Program-made: the position numbers and the translations under genes | NCBI GenBank assembly: GCA_017434555.1 | Contig: JAFRFB010000097.1 | Coordinates: forward strand, 108,972 to 172,971 | DNA: 64,000 nucleotides | Direction: 5' to 3' | Source: Methanobrevibacter sp. | Lineage (GTDB): Archaea; Methanobacteriota; Methanobacteria; Methanobacteriales; Methanobacteriaceae | Shown: piece by piece, positions 1-7,410 of the stretch | How the letters are laid out: every line of letters begins with the position of its first letter | Numbering within the stretch: position 1 is the stretch's first letter | Notes under the pieces: model-generated | Told to the model about the DNA's origin: nothing | Database searches by the model: none | What the model saw: the letters and a program-made list of their open reading frames with translations, nothing else

Positions 1-1399
1 CAACAAAAGCACCTCCTCTAGCATTAGGTGTTAATCCACTATATCCAATGCTGACATAATTTCCAGTGACTGTATTGTATATTTTGTTATAGTCATACAT
101 GTATACACCAGATAGACCAAAACCATGACTTTCATTTTCTAAATATATGTCATTAAAATTAATAAACTCAGCATTTAAATCAACTCTCATACCATCATAA
201 TATCCGCCACCAGCAACAGGTTTATTCCATGGTCCCTTACTAAATCTAACAGAACCAAATCTCAAATTATTATGACACATGCACCACAAATCTTCAGCAT
301 TTACTGTTATACCACCGCCTTCAATCTTGTTAACGTTAATTAACTTATAATCTGAAGTTTTCTTAGTACCAGAGCAAACAAAATAACACTTATTAAATTC
401 ATTACGTGTAAAGATATTAGAACCATAAGTGGTATACTGATCAATCCATACATTACAATCTTTAAATACGGAGTCTGTAACCATAGTATCGCCACCATAA
501 CGTTCAACCATAGTTACTGCTGCATTATAAAGGACATTCTTTGTTCTATACCATGAAGAACGTCTATCTGGAACCAAATCATCTATTTCTGTATCAACAT
601 CACCAGATAATGTAATTAATTGAGAAGCTGGACCATAAGCATAGTTTTGATGTCCATAAATAAATGTTCCATTGGTATTAAGAATTACATTCTGTGTTCC
701 ATAAGCACTATTATTAACACCATAAATGTAGTTAAAACCACCATCAGCGATGTTATTAGTACCTATTGAAGTATCAAAATTTCGATAAGATTTATTTGCG
801 ATACCTATTGCAATAGGATAGTTTGGTGTCATAACACCATCTTTATTCCATCTTTCTTTTATTGTTGCAATAAAGCTTCCATCTATGGATGCACTGTTAT
901 GGGTACCAACAATAATTGGATTAAATGTATCGCTATAGTTATCAGAACCAACAACTAAACCTTGGGTAGGAACATCTGGTATTGTTTCATAAACTGGACT
1001 ATATCGACCCCAGTAATCTTTTGTCATTCCTGTAACAACTCGAATATCATTAGTAGAATTTGTTGCAGAAATATCATTATTGTTACCATAAACAATAGAG
1101 TTTTTAACTTTATTATCGTTACCGATAACAATAACATCACCAAGAGCAGAATTACCGGAACCGATATAGTAATTATTATCGCCTTCTAAATATGTATCAT
1201 TATCTTCAGACCAATTTTTCCAGCTATTACCAGCACCTTCAATGTCTTGTAATAATTCTATAATTTTATCATCACGATTCTTTAATGGTCCAATTGTATT
1301 CGCTTGTAACCAGTTACCGTCAGCAACGGTATTTCTATCCCAACTTGAAACTGGTAGTTCCTCATTAAATTCTTCTACAGTAGGTATATTAGATGCCAT
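1..1399 (-). CDS. Tail adhesin / fibre-like protein, 3' end outside the window
   Basis: The minus-strand frame is open from ATG at 1399 to the window edge, so the C-terminus is missing. The first 60 residues (ASNIPTVEEF, then NWLQANTIGPLKNRDDKI) look like a fibre attachment region. After that come repeated short units rich in G, N, S and I, such as VIVIGNDNKVKNSIVYGNN, as in beta-roll or YadA-head-type surface proteins. A purine-rich AAAGGA lies 5 nt before ATG and a TATAAATA late promoter about 25 nt further upstream, so this is a late virion gene. It is probably a receptor-binding or fibre protein; the family was not identified. Confidence 0.7.
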   Translation of the reverse strand, partial: MASNIPTVEEFNEELPVSSWDRNTVADGNWLQANTIGPLKNRDDKIIELLQDIEGAGNSWKNWSEDNDTYLEGDNNYYIGSGNSALGDVIVIGNDNKVKNSIVYGNNNDISATNSTNDIRVVTGMTKDYWGRYSPVYETIPDVPTQGLVVGSDNYSDTFNPIIVGTHNSASIDGSFIATIKERWNKDGVMTPNYPIAIGIANKSYRNFDTSIGTNNIADGGFNYIYGVNNSAYGTQNVILNTNGTFIYGHQNYAYGPASQLITLSGDVDTEIDDLVPDRRSSWYRTKNVLYNAAVTMVERYGGDTMVTDSVFKDCNVWIDQYTTYGSNIFTRNEFNKCYFVCSGTKKTSDYKLINVNKIEGGGITVNAEDLWCMCHNNLRFGSVRFSKGPWNKPVAGGGYYDGMRVDLNAEFINFNDIYLENESHGFGLSGVYMYDYNKIYNTVTGNYVSIGYSGLTPNARGGAFV

Positions 1400-1424
1400 A
1401 TTAAGTCCTTTTTTAATCTTATCT

Positions 1425-1432
1425 TATTTATA
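1425..1432 (-). promoter_or_regulatory. T4-type late promoter
   Basis: TATAAATA on the minus strand, 26 nt upstream of the adhesin ATG at 1399. It is an exact match to the T4 late promoter core. Confidence 0.7.
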
Positions 1433-1493
1433 ATATTTTCTGGACATTATAAAATATTATTTTAAAGAAATTTCAGAATTTATTTAAAATAAG

Positions 1494-1524
1494 TTTACAA
1501 AATTCTATAAACCTTTTATATTTG
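1494..1524 (+). promoter_or_regulatory. Vegetative promoter for the structured RNA
   Basis: TTTACA (1494-1499), 17 nt spacer, TATATTTG (1517-1524). This is the same architecture as the promoters at 30676, 31899 and 54905. Predicted start near 1529. No reading frame begins before 1848, so the product is likely an untranslated RNA or a very long leader. Confidence 0.7.
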
Positions 1525-1529
1525 TTTCA

Positions 1530-1830
1530 TATTTTTTACATTAAAGCCCTATTACTGGCTCGGAGCTCAACCCAATGAGTTGTCGGATAAGTTTAGGCTA
1601 GTTGGAATCATAGGTGTGGTTCCAGGTAAAAACTAATTCACCATCGACGTATTACTATAGCATGTAATACTTTAAGCCGCCATTGGTATTGAAAGATGTA
1701 GCTGGAGTACAGGATGACCGACCCATAAGCTTTCAAATAAATCCACTTAGTCGAAGACAGATGATCTTTTGCCTATTTTCCTAAATAGGCTTATTGTCTC
1801 TACAGATATTTGAACGTGTGTGTAGATAAG
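1530..1830 (+). ncRNA. Unidentified structured RNA
   Basis: About 300 nt without a convincing ORF, directly behind a good promoter. The base composition is less AT-rich than other gaps. Hairpins visible by eye: AGCC/GGCT at 1547-1560, CAAC/GTTG at 1568-1582, GGAATC/GGTTCC near 1614-1623, GTATTAC/GTAATAC at 1649-1670, GCCTATTT/AAATAGGC at 1771-1790 enclosed by AGACA/TGTCT, and TCTACA/TGTAGA at about 1797-1826. It matches no tRNA, tmRNA, RNase P, group I or group II signature that I can recognise. It could alternatively be the leader of the gene at 1848, but that gene has its own late promoter. Confidence 0.5.
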
Positions 1831-1835
1831 TTTAA

Positions 1836-1843
1836 TATAAATA
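1836..1843 (+). promoter_or_regulatory. Late promoter giving a leaderless transcript
   Basis: TATAAATA ends 4 nt before the ATG at 1848. With the T4 start site 5-6 nt beyond this box, the mRNA would begin at or inside the start codon. No Shine-Dalgarno sequence is present. Confidence 0.6.
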
Positions 1844-1847
1844 ATAT

Positions 1848-2318
1848 ATGAATTTTAAAGATTATGTAAATAAACACTTAGATTTATTAAATGAGGTCAA
1901 AGGTATTGATTTAATCAATAATTTTAAAAAAGTATTCCCATATTCTAAGGAAAGTAATCTTACAGTAAAGCATTTTAATATAAAAGGTGAAGATACTGAT
2001 ACATTAGAAGCTACTGGTACTGTTTCTTCAGAATCTGATCCAGGTAACTCATATGTTTGTATGGCAAAATTTCATAGAGAAAATAATGAATTACCATTTT
2101 CTTTACAAAATATGTGTAAAGTTTCTTGTAATTGTAATGCTTATAGATATAATTTAAGCCATCCAAATTCCAAGAATTCTTCTCAAGCAGAGCCAATTCC
2201 AGGATATGCAAGTATAGCTAACACAGTAAGAAACCCGGATAAAAATGTAGGTGTTTGCAAACATTTATATGCATTTCTGCACTTTTTATATGAAAAAGGA
2301 ATTATAAGAAATAACTAG
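1848..2318 (+). CDS. SWIM-type zinc finger protein
   Basis: 156 aa. The C-terminal half carries a C-x-C ... C-x-H arrangement (SCNCNAY near residue 89, GVCKHLYAF near 140), as in SWIM zinc fingers, which bind DNA or protein partners. The first 16 residues end in LLNE, which also fits a (L/I)-x-E prohead-protease site, but the rest of the leader differs from the internal-protein family found elsewhere in the window. The gene ends in TAG. It is followed after 9 nt by another small gene, probably cotranscribed. Function unknown. Confidence 0.6.
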   Translation: MNFKDYVNKHLDLLNEVKGIDLINNFKKVFPYSKESNLTVKHFNIKGEDTDTLEATGTVSSESDPGNSYVCMAKFHRENNELPFSLQNMCKVSCNCNAYRYNLSHPNSKNSSQAEPIPGYASIANTVRNPDKNVGVCKHLYAFLHFLYEKGIIRNN

Positions 2319-2327
2319 GAGATAAAA

Positions 2328-2636
2328 ATGTATAAAAACAAGTATTTTACAAAGAATAACGAAATTGACGTTACAGAGATGCTTAACGCAATTCCTGCAA
2401 AGATGACTCTTGACGAAAAGACAGATTGGCTTGAAGCTTTTGATTGTCTTGACGAAGAGACACAGGATGAATTGGTAGGTGTTCGTAACATCATGTCTGA
2501 ACGTCGTCATACACCAGTTGCTGATGATGAAATTGAAGAAGAAACTGAATTTTCTGACGAAGCAGAAGATGAAGCTGAAGCTTATTTCATGCGTAAAGCA
2601 AATGAATTCGATAGAAAGAAATCGATGTCTCGATAA
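2328..2636 (+). CDS. Small acidic protein of unknown function
   Basis: 102 aa preceded by AGGAG at a good distance. The centre is strongly acidic (EIEEETEFSDEAEDEAEAY, residues 66-84), followed by a short basic C-terminus. Codons favour AAG, CTT and GAA, like the replication genes and unlike the endonuclease genes. No family recognised. It could be a DNA mimic or an adaptor for a basic partner, which is speculation. Confidence 0.6.
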   Translation: MYKNKYFTKNNEIDVTEMLNAIPAKMTLDEKTDWLEAFDCLDEETQDELVGVRNIMSERRHTPVADDEIEEETEFSDEAEDEAEAYFMRKANEFDRKKSMSR

Positions 2637-2657
2637 TTAGAATAATTAGAAAAAAGT

Positions 2658-2696
2658 AACGTATTGTTTACATAGCAATACGTTTTTCTATATTTG
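2658..2696 (+). promoter_or_regulatory. Combined terminator and promoter
   Basis: AACGTATTG (2658-2666) pairs with CAATACGTT (2676-2684) and is followed by TTTTT, forming an intrinsic terminator. The hairpin loop holds TTTACA (2667-2672). TATATTTG (2689-2696) follows the T-tract 16 nt later. The ATG of the next gene is only 7 nt after TATATTTG, so its mRNA is predicted to be leaderless. Confidence 0.65.
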
Positions 2697-2702
2697 TTTA
2701 TT

Positions 2703-3575
2703 ATGAATTATAATAATCCAAAATTAAGAATATTAAATATCACACACTATGACATGGACGGTTGTGGTGCTTCTATTGTCTTAAAGAATTTCTATGAAGA
2801 TGTTATTGTAGTTCCTGTAACTTATAACACAGAATGGAAACTTCTTGATGACATTCGTCAATATGAAGGAAAGTATGATGCAATCATTTGCACAGACTTT
2901 TATCCTGCTCAGACAATCAATGATTTGAGAAAGTTGTCAACTACATTAGTTCTTGACCATCATGAATCAGTTGTCGATAAGAATAACGATACCGATATTA
3001 TTATCAATACGTTATATTCTGGAACTAAGCTTGCCTATAAATTTGTCAGTAAATTCAAAGATGTTTCATATCTTGAAAAATTAGTCGATATTATTGATGA
3101 TTATGACATGTTTAGATTAAAGATTCCAGCAAGTGTATATTTCAATAATCTTTTCTGGGAAATGGGTCATAAATGGTTTATCAGACGTTTCATTACTGGA
3201 AATACTGTAATGTACCCAGAAGAAAAGAGATATTTTATCGATGCTAAGAAAGAATTTGATAAAATGTATGAAACTCTTGAAATTACAGATTTGGCTAGAA
3301 ACGGTGTATTCTTTGAAACTGACCGATTCCATTATGAATGTATCGAAGCTCTCAAGAAAGACGGTTATAAGTGGTTTGCAATCAAGAATAAAGGTAATAT
3401 TTCTGTTAGATGTGATGATATTGATTTAACTGAAATTTTCAAGAAACTTGGTCGTGGAGGTGGACATGCACATGCAGGTGGAGTTCCTCTCACTAAGACA
3501 GATAATGTTGCTGAATGGGTAAGAAAAATCGAGTATTTCATCGATGATTACTACATGAACATGATTGATGATTAA
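2703..3575 (+). CDS. DHH-family phosphoesterase
   Basis: About 290 aa. DHH motifs: HYDMDG near residue 17 (motif I, metal-binding Asp residues), an Asp in CTDFYP, and LDHHES near 90 (motif III). The C-terminus has GRGGGHAHAGG, the GGGH signature of DHHA1 domains. Related enzymes degrade short oligonucleotides (NrnA type), cyclic dinucleotides, or 5' ends (RecJ type). The length and domain pair fit a nanoRNase or cyclic-dinucleotide phosphodiesterase better than full RecJ. I place the start at ATG 2703, since the upstream TTG at 2694 overlaps the -10 box. Possible roles are nucleotide recycling or removal of defence signalling nucleotides. Confidence 0.8.
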   Translation: MNYNNPKLRILNITHYDMDGCGASIVLKNFYEDVIVVPVTYNTEWKLLDDIRQYEGKYDAIICTDFYPAQTINDLRKLSTTLVLDHHESVVDKNNDTDIIINTLYSGTKLAYKFVSKFKDVSYLEKLVDIIDDYDMFRLKIPASVYFNNLFWEMGHKWFIRRFITGNTVMYPEEKRYFIDAKKEFDKMYETLEITDLARNGVFFETDRFHYECIEALKKDGYKWFAIKNKGNISVRCDDIDLTEIFKKLGRGGGHAHAGGVPLTKTDNVAEWVRKIEYFIDDYYMNMIDD

Positions 3576-3582
3576 TTAAAAA

Positions 3583-3608
3583 AGCTACCTTAATTGGTAG
3601 CTATTTTT
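3583..3608 (+). terminator. Intrinsic terminator after the DHH gene
   Basis: AGCTACC (3583-3589) pairs with GGTAGCT (3596-3602), followed by ATTTTT. Confidence 0.75.
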
Positions 3609-3621
3609 ATATAAAGATAAT

Positions 3622-3661
3622 TATAAATAAAGATAGGTTAAGTATCGGGAAATACTTAACC
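3622..3661 (+). promoter_or_regulatory. Late promoter and 5' hairpin of an endonuclease gene
   Basis: TATAAATA at 3622-3629. A 10-bp hairpin (GGTTAAGTAT 3636-3645 with ATACTTAACC 3652-3661) starts where the transcript is expected to start. The remaining leader to ATG 3691 carries TTGAGG as ribosome-binding site. The hairpin may protect the 5' end of the mRNA. Confidence 0.55.
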
Positions 3662-3690
3662 TTTTACAAACATAATAAGTTGAGGTTATC

Positions 3691-4617
3691 ATGTCTGATG
3701 AATTATTTATAAAAAAGCATTCTAAAAATAAAATTGTATATAAAGAACCAGTTTTAATAGATGATAATACAAATTTAGAACAATATATACAACAAAAACA
3801 AAAAATAAAATTTATTTGTAAAAATTGTAAAAAGGAAGAAATAAATTTATTACAATCATTTTTAAGACGTAAAAAGATAAATTTTGAAAATTTATTTTTA
3901 TGTAAACAATGTAGTTATGAAAAAACATGTTTAGAAAAATATGGTGTTAAAAATACTGATTATATAAAAGATGGCGGCGAAAAACGTATAAAAATTTATC
4001 AAAAAGAACCAATAGAAATTTCTTATAATGAAGATTTAAATAAATTTAAAAAATCACAAAAATTAAAATTTATTTGTAAACAATGTAATAATGAATCTAT
4101 ACAATTAGCATCAACATTACGTAAAAATAATACATTTATTTGTTCAATATGTAATTTAAATAATACAATTTTGAAAAAATATAATGTTAAAAATATAATG
4201 CATGTACATGACTTTTTTATTAAAGGTTGTAAATTTTATTGTTATGATAATGTAATGTTTGATTCATCATGGGAATTAGCATATTATATTTGGTTAAAAG
4301 ATAATAATATTAATTTTGAATATCAACCTAATATTTCTTTTGATTATGAATATAATAATAAAATTCATAAATATAAACCTGATTTTAAAGTAAATAATGA
4401 GATAATAGAAATAAAAGGTGATCAATTTATAAAAAATGGAAAAATGGTATGTCCATATAATCATGATAGAGATGAATTATTTAATGAAAAATATAAATGC
4501 ATGTTAAAACACAATGTAAAAATATTAATGAATAAAGATATAAAACCAATTATTAAATATATAAAAGAAAAATATGGAAAAAATTATCTGAAAAACTTTA
4601 TTGTAAACAAAAATTAG
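3691..4617 (+). CDS. Free-standing homing endonuclease, PD-(D/E)XK type
   Basis: 308 aa. Two Cys-rich units (FICKNCKK near 46, FICKQCNN near 128) look like zinc ribbons, each followed by a KYGVKN/KYNVKN repeat. The C-terminal nuclease domain has the block FDSSWELAYYIWLKDNN (about 190-206) and the catalytic line YKPDF...EIIEIKG (about 229-246). This core is shared with the products at 15895, 30752 and 36676, so they are paralogues. Codons are extremely AT-rich (AAA, ATA, TTA), unlike the replication genes, indicating separate ancestry. It lies directly upstream of uvsW and probably cleaves a site in or near it. Confidence 0.8.
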   Translation: MSDELFIKKHSKNKIVYKEPVLIDDNTNLEQYIQQKQKIKFICKNCKKEEINLLQSFLRRKKINFENLFLCKQCSYEKTCLEKYGVKNTDYIKDGGEKRIKIYQKEPIEISYNEDLNKFKKSQKLKFICKQCNNESIQLASTLRKNNTFICSICNLNNTILKKYNVKNIMHVHDFFIKGCKFYCYDNVMFDSSWELAYYIWLKDNNINFEYQPNISFDYEYNNKIHKYKPDFKVNNEIIEIKGDQFIKNGKMVCPYNHDRDELFNEKYKCMLKHNVKILMNKDIKPIIKYIKEKYGKNYLKNFIVNKN

Positions 4618-4637
4618 CTATATTTGAATATATAATT

Positions 4638-5651
4638 ATGACAGATATTATTATAGAAAAAAATAATGAAAGTTATGTTCAATTACACTGTAATGAAGAA
4701 ATAAACCATGAGATAAATAATTTATTTTCAGCATTTGCGGCCGGCTATCGTTTTAACCCCAGGTATGTCAATAGACTCTGGGATGGCCGGGTTCGTGTTT
4801 ATTCTCCTATTACACAGTTGCTTCCAATAGGGTTAGTTTCTAACCTTATGAAGTGGTGTGATACTAAGAAATATACGTATAAAATGGATTTTTTCGATGA
4901 TTTTACTGATGAAATTGATAAGGATGAATTAAGAGAAACTATCAATGGATATGTAAAAAAATTCGATGTAAGAGAATATCAGTTTAAGGCAGTTTATGAA
5001 GCATTAACCAATAAGAAAGGTATTTTGCTTTCTTGTACTGGTTCTGGTAAATCTTTGATGATTTATTGCATTTTCAGATATTTGCTTGAAAAGAAGAAAT
5101 TGAAGCATTTATTGCTTATTGTTCCTAATACATCGCTCGTAGAACAGATGTATACCGACTTTATTGATTACGGTTGGGATAATATCGAAGATTCTGTTGA
5201 ACTATTGTATTCTGGTAAGAAACCAACTTATAGATTACCAGTTTTGATTTCCACTTGGCAAAGTTTACAGACACAGGATAAGAGTTTCTTCGATAAATAT
5301 AATGGTATTCTTGTTGATGAATGTGTAAATGAAAATACATTAATATTAACACCATCAGGTGAAAAACAGATTAAAGATATTAAACCAGGTGAATTAGTAA
5401 TAACGTATAATGAAAAAAATAAAATATATGAACCTAATAAAGTCTTAGAAGTTCATCAAAATCATATTAGTAGCAGAAATAAAAAAATGTTACGATTAGA
5501 ATTAGAAGACGGTAAAATATTAGAATTAACAGAAAATCATCCAGTTTTTACTACTAATAGAGGTTGGGTAAGAGCTGGAGAGTTAAATGAAAATGATGAT
5601 ATTGAAATTATAAATAATATAGAAACGAGTGAAGACGGTTCTAAAAAATAA
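4638..5651 (+). CDS. uvsW: UvsW-type helicase, N-terminal half fused to N-terminal split intein
   Basis: Residues 1-228 are the N-extein: a UvsW N-terminal domain (YRFNPRYVNRLWDGRVR near 34-50), then SF2 helicase motif Q/I (REYQFKAVY; Walker A SCTGSGKS near 130) and the start of motif II, GILVDE. Residue 229 is Cys (codon 5322-5324), followed by intein block A (CVNENTLILTPSGEKQIKDI) and block B (ENHPVFTTNRGWVRA). The frame stops at residue 337 without block G. The other half is at 6459. The split falls inside the DExx box: joined exteins read VDE-CQQ. UvsW unwinds branched DNA and R-loops and controls the T4 replication switch. The first 33 codons are AT-rich like the upstream endonuclease gene; later codons are not. 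Confidence 0.88.
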   Translation: MTDIIIEKNNESYVQLHCNEEINHEINNLFSAFAAGYRFNPRYVNRLWDGRVRVYSPITQLLPIGLVSNLMKWCDTKKYTYKMDFFDDFTDEIDKDELRETINGYVKKFDVREYQFKAVYEALTNKKGILLSCTGSGKSLMIYCIFRYLLEKKKLKHLLLIVPNTSLVEQMYTDFIDYGWDNIEDSVELLYSGKKPTYRLPVLISTWQSLQTQDKSFFDKYNGILVDECVNENTLILTPSGEKQIKDIKPGELVITYNEKNKIYEPNKVLEVHQNHISSRNKKMLRLELEDGKILELTENHPVFTTNRGWVRAGELNENDDIEIINNIETSEDGSKK

Positions 5652-5738
5652 GTTTTATTTTATAAATTGTAAAGGATATATCTGTTCTTCACTTTAGGAT
5701 ATATTCTTTACAATTTTTTTAAATAGGAGTGAAGACCT
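5652..5738 (+). promoter_or_regulatory. Structured leader with ribosome-binding-site sequestration
   Basis: AAATTGTAAAG (5664-5674) pairs with CTTTACAATTT (5706-5716), then a T-tract: a terminator-like hairpin. Its loop contains TCTTCACT (5686-5693), complementary to AGTGAAGA (5728-5735), which overlaps the ribosome-binding site AGGAG of the endonuclease gene. GAGTGAAGAC occurs both before the hairpin (5629-5638) and at the ribosome-binding site, so the loop could pair with either copy. Confidence 0.55.
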
Positions 5739-6455
5739 ATGCCAAATAAAATATGTAAATATTGTAATACAGAATTTAATACGTGGCAAGCTAGAGTTGC
5801 ACATGAAAATTTTTGTAAAGATAATCCAAATAAATTAGAAAGTTATTTAACTACATATAGAAAAGAACATTCAGCTTGGAATAAAGGATTAAAAGGAAAA
5901 AGTGGTGTTCATGGCTGGTGTTATGGAAAAAATAAAGATAATGATGAAAGATTAATGAAGTTATCTTTAGAAAGAATGGGTGATAATAATCCAAGTTCTT
6001 ATAAAAATAGACCAGATAGAAGTTTAGATATTAAAAAACAATCAGAAACAATGAAAAGAAAAATTTTGGATGGAACCTTTACACCAAATACTGAAAATAG
6101 ATTATGTCATAAATTATTTGTATATGATAATAAAAAATTTAGAAGTAGTTGGGAAGTTGTTTTTTATTATTTTCATAAAGATTTTGAGTATGAAACAAAA
6201 AGAATTAAATATACATTAAATAATAAAGAACATATTTATATATCAGATTTTTATGATCCTATAACAAATACAATTTATGAAATTAAACCTGATAGAATGA
6301 TGTATAATATACAAAAAGAAAAATATGAAATAATTAAAAACGAATGTATAAATCAAGGATATAATTTTATTCATTGTGGTGATACTTGGAAAAATTCTAT
6401 TATTTTAGAAAATACAGATATTAATGAAGAAATTATAAAAAAGTTTAATAATTAA
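5739..6455 (+). CDS. Homing endonuclease nested between the two halves of a split intein
   Basis: 238 aa. N-terminal zinc-finger-like segment (CKYCNTEFNTWQARVAHENFC, residues 5-25), a NUMOD3-like DNA-binding stretch (SAWNKGLKGKSG near 46-57), and a C-terminal PD-(D/E)XK-like nuclease (FRSSWEVVFYYF, then YISDFYDP and IYEIKPD). The stop is 3 nt before the ATG of the C-terminal uvsW half, so all three pieces are probably cotranscribed. In contiguous inteins the endonuclease is embedded in the intein; here it is a separate protein. This matches the fractured-gene arrangement described in metagenomic phage sequences. Confidence 0.8.
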   Translation: MPNKICKYCNTEFNTWQARVAHENFCKDNPNKLESYLTTYRKEHSAWNKGLKGKSGVHGWCYGKNKDNDERLMKLSLERMGDNNPSSYKNRPDRSLDIKKQSETMKRKILDGTFTPNTENRLCHKLFVYDNKKFRSSWEVVFYYFHKDFEYETKRIKYTLNNKEHIYISDFYDPITNTIYEIKPDRMMYNIQKEKYEIIKNECINQGYNFIHCGDTWKNSIILENTDINEEIIKKFNN

Positions 6456-6458
6456 ATT

Positions 6459-7361
6459 ATGAAAATTAAAAAAATTACAGAAATAGAAAAACCAGAAATT
6501 GTATATAATCTTTCAGTAGAAAATAATGAAAATTATATTGCAAATGGAATAGTAGTGCATAATTGTCAGCAGTCAAAAGCAAACGTTCTTTCTAAAATTT
6601 TGAAAGCTTCATTCAATGCAGAATATAAGATAGGAACTACTGGTACTTTACCTAAGGAATTATCTGACCAGTTGGTTATTAATTCTGTTATTGGTAACGT
6701 TATTTTCGAATTGAAATCCTCTCAGCTTATCGATGAAGGATATTTGGCTAAAATGTCTGTTGCTGGTATTTTCTTAAAATATCCAGATGAATTTATTGCA
6801 GAAAATAAGAATAGAACATATCAAGAAGAAGTAAAGATGGTCGAGGAATATGAGAATAGAAATGATGTTCTCAAGTTTATTATTGACCATTCGAAACCTA
6901 CTGACAATATGCTCGTTTTATTAACTCATAAAGCACATTTACAGTCTACTATTGAGTATTTGAAGAAGTTATATCCTGATAGAAATGTAAGCGAAATTAG
7001 TGGTGATATTAAGACTAAGACTAGAGAAAATATTAGAACTGGAATTGAAAATGAAGAAGGTTCGATAATTGTTGCTACTTATAAAACTATGGCAGCAGGT
7101 GTCAATATTCCGAAATTACACAGTGTCGTTCTTTATTCTAATAGTAAATCCAGAATCCAAGTTTTACAGTCTATTGGTAGAGGATTGAGACTTCATAAGA
7201 CTAAAAATAAGGTCATTATTTACGATATTATTGACGATTTAAGTTATAAAACAAGAACTGGAAAAACCAAGAAAAATTATTGTATGCAACATTACGATGA
7301 AAGATTGGAGTTCTATAAAGAACAGAATTTCCCGGTAATTACGATAAATCGCAACATTTAA
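6459..7361 (+). CDS. uvsW: UvsW-type helicase, C-terminal split intein fused to C-terminal half
   Basis: Residues 1-35 form the intein C-fragment: block F (EIVYNLSVENNENYIANGIVVHN) ends in HN before Cys36, the +1 nucleophile. A 35-residue IntC is the usual size for naturally split inteins. Residues 36-300 are the C-extein, starting CQQSKANVLSKIL, with helicase motifs III (GTTGTLP), V (VATYKTMAAGVNIP) and VI (QSIGRGLRLHKTK). Exteins add to 228 + 265 = 493 aa, close to T4 UvsW (about 503). The intein part has AAA/ATA-rich codons; the extein switches to AAG, GTT and CTT at the junction, marking the intein as foreign. Confidence 0.88.
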   Translation: MKIKKITEIEKPEIVYNLSVENNENYIANGIVVHNCQQSKANVLSKILKASFNAEYKIGTTGTLPKELSDQLVINSVIGNVIFELKSSQLIDEGYLAKMSVAGIFLKYPDEFIAENKNRTYQEEVKMVEEYENRNDVLKFIIDHSKPTDNMLVLLTHKAHLQSTIEYLKKLYPDRNVSEISGDIKTKTRENIRTGIENEEGSIIVATYKTMAAGVNIPKLHSVVLYSNSKSRIQVLQSIGRGLRLHKTKNKVIIYDIIDDLSYKTRTGKTKKNYCMQHYDERLEFYKEQNFPVITINRNI

Positions 7362-7362
7362 A

Positions 7363-7370
7363 TATAAATA
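7363..7370 (+). promoter_or_regulatory. Late promoter
   Basis: TATAAATA, 40 nt before ATG 7411, with GTGAGGA as the ribosome-binding site. It lies just after the uvsW stop. Confidence 0.55.
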
Positions 7371-7410
7371 TCATACACACAAACGTATAAACAAAAGTGA
7401 GGAATAAAAA

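Noticed and set aside
962..1433. Two plus-strand reading frames near the window start
   Set aside because: They are antisense to the minus-strand adhesin, Ile/Asn-rich with no ribosome-binding site, and reflect its repeat composition.
1540..1640. tRNA-like look of the structured RNA
   Set aside because: A T-loop-like GGTTCC and D-loop-like AGTTGG occur, but no acceptor stem or anticodon arm can be assembled.
1530..1830. Group I or group II intron at the structured RNA
   Set aside because: No P7/S-type element or domain V hairpin, and no flanking exons of a split gene.
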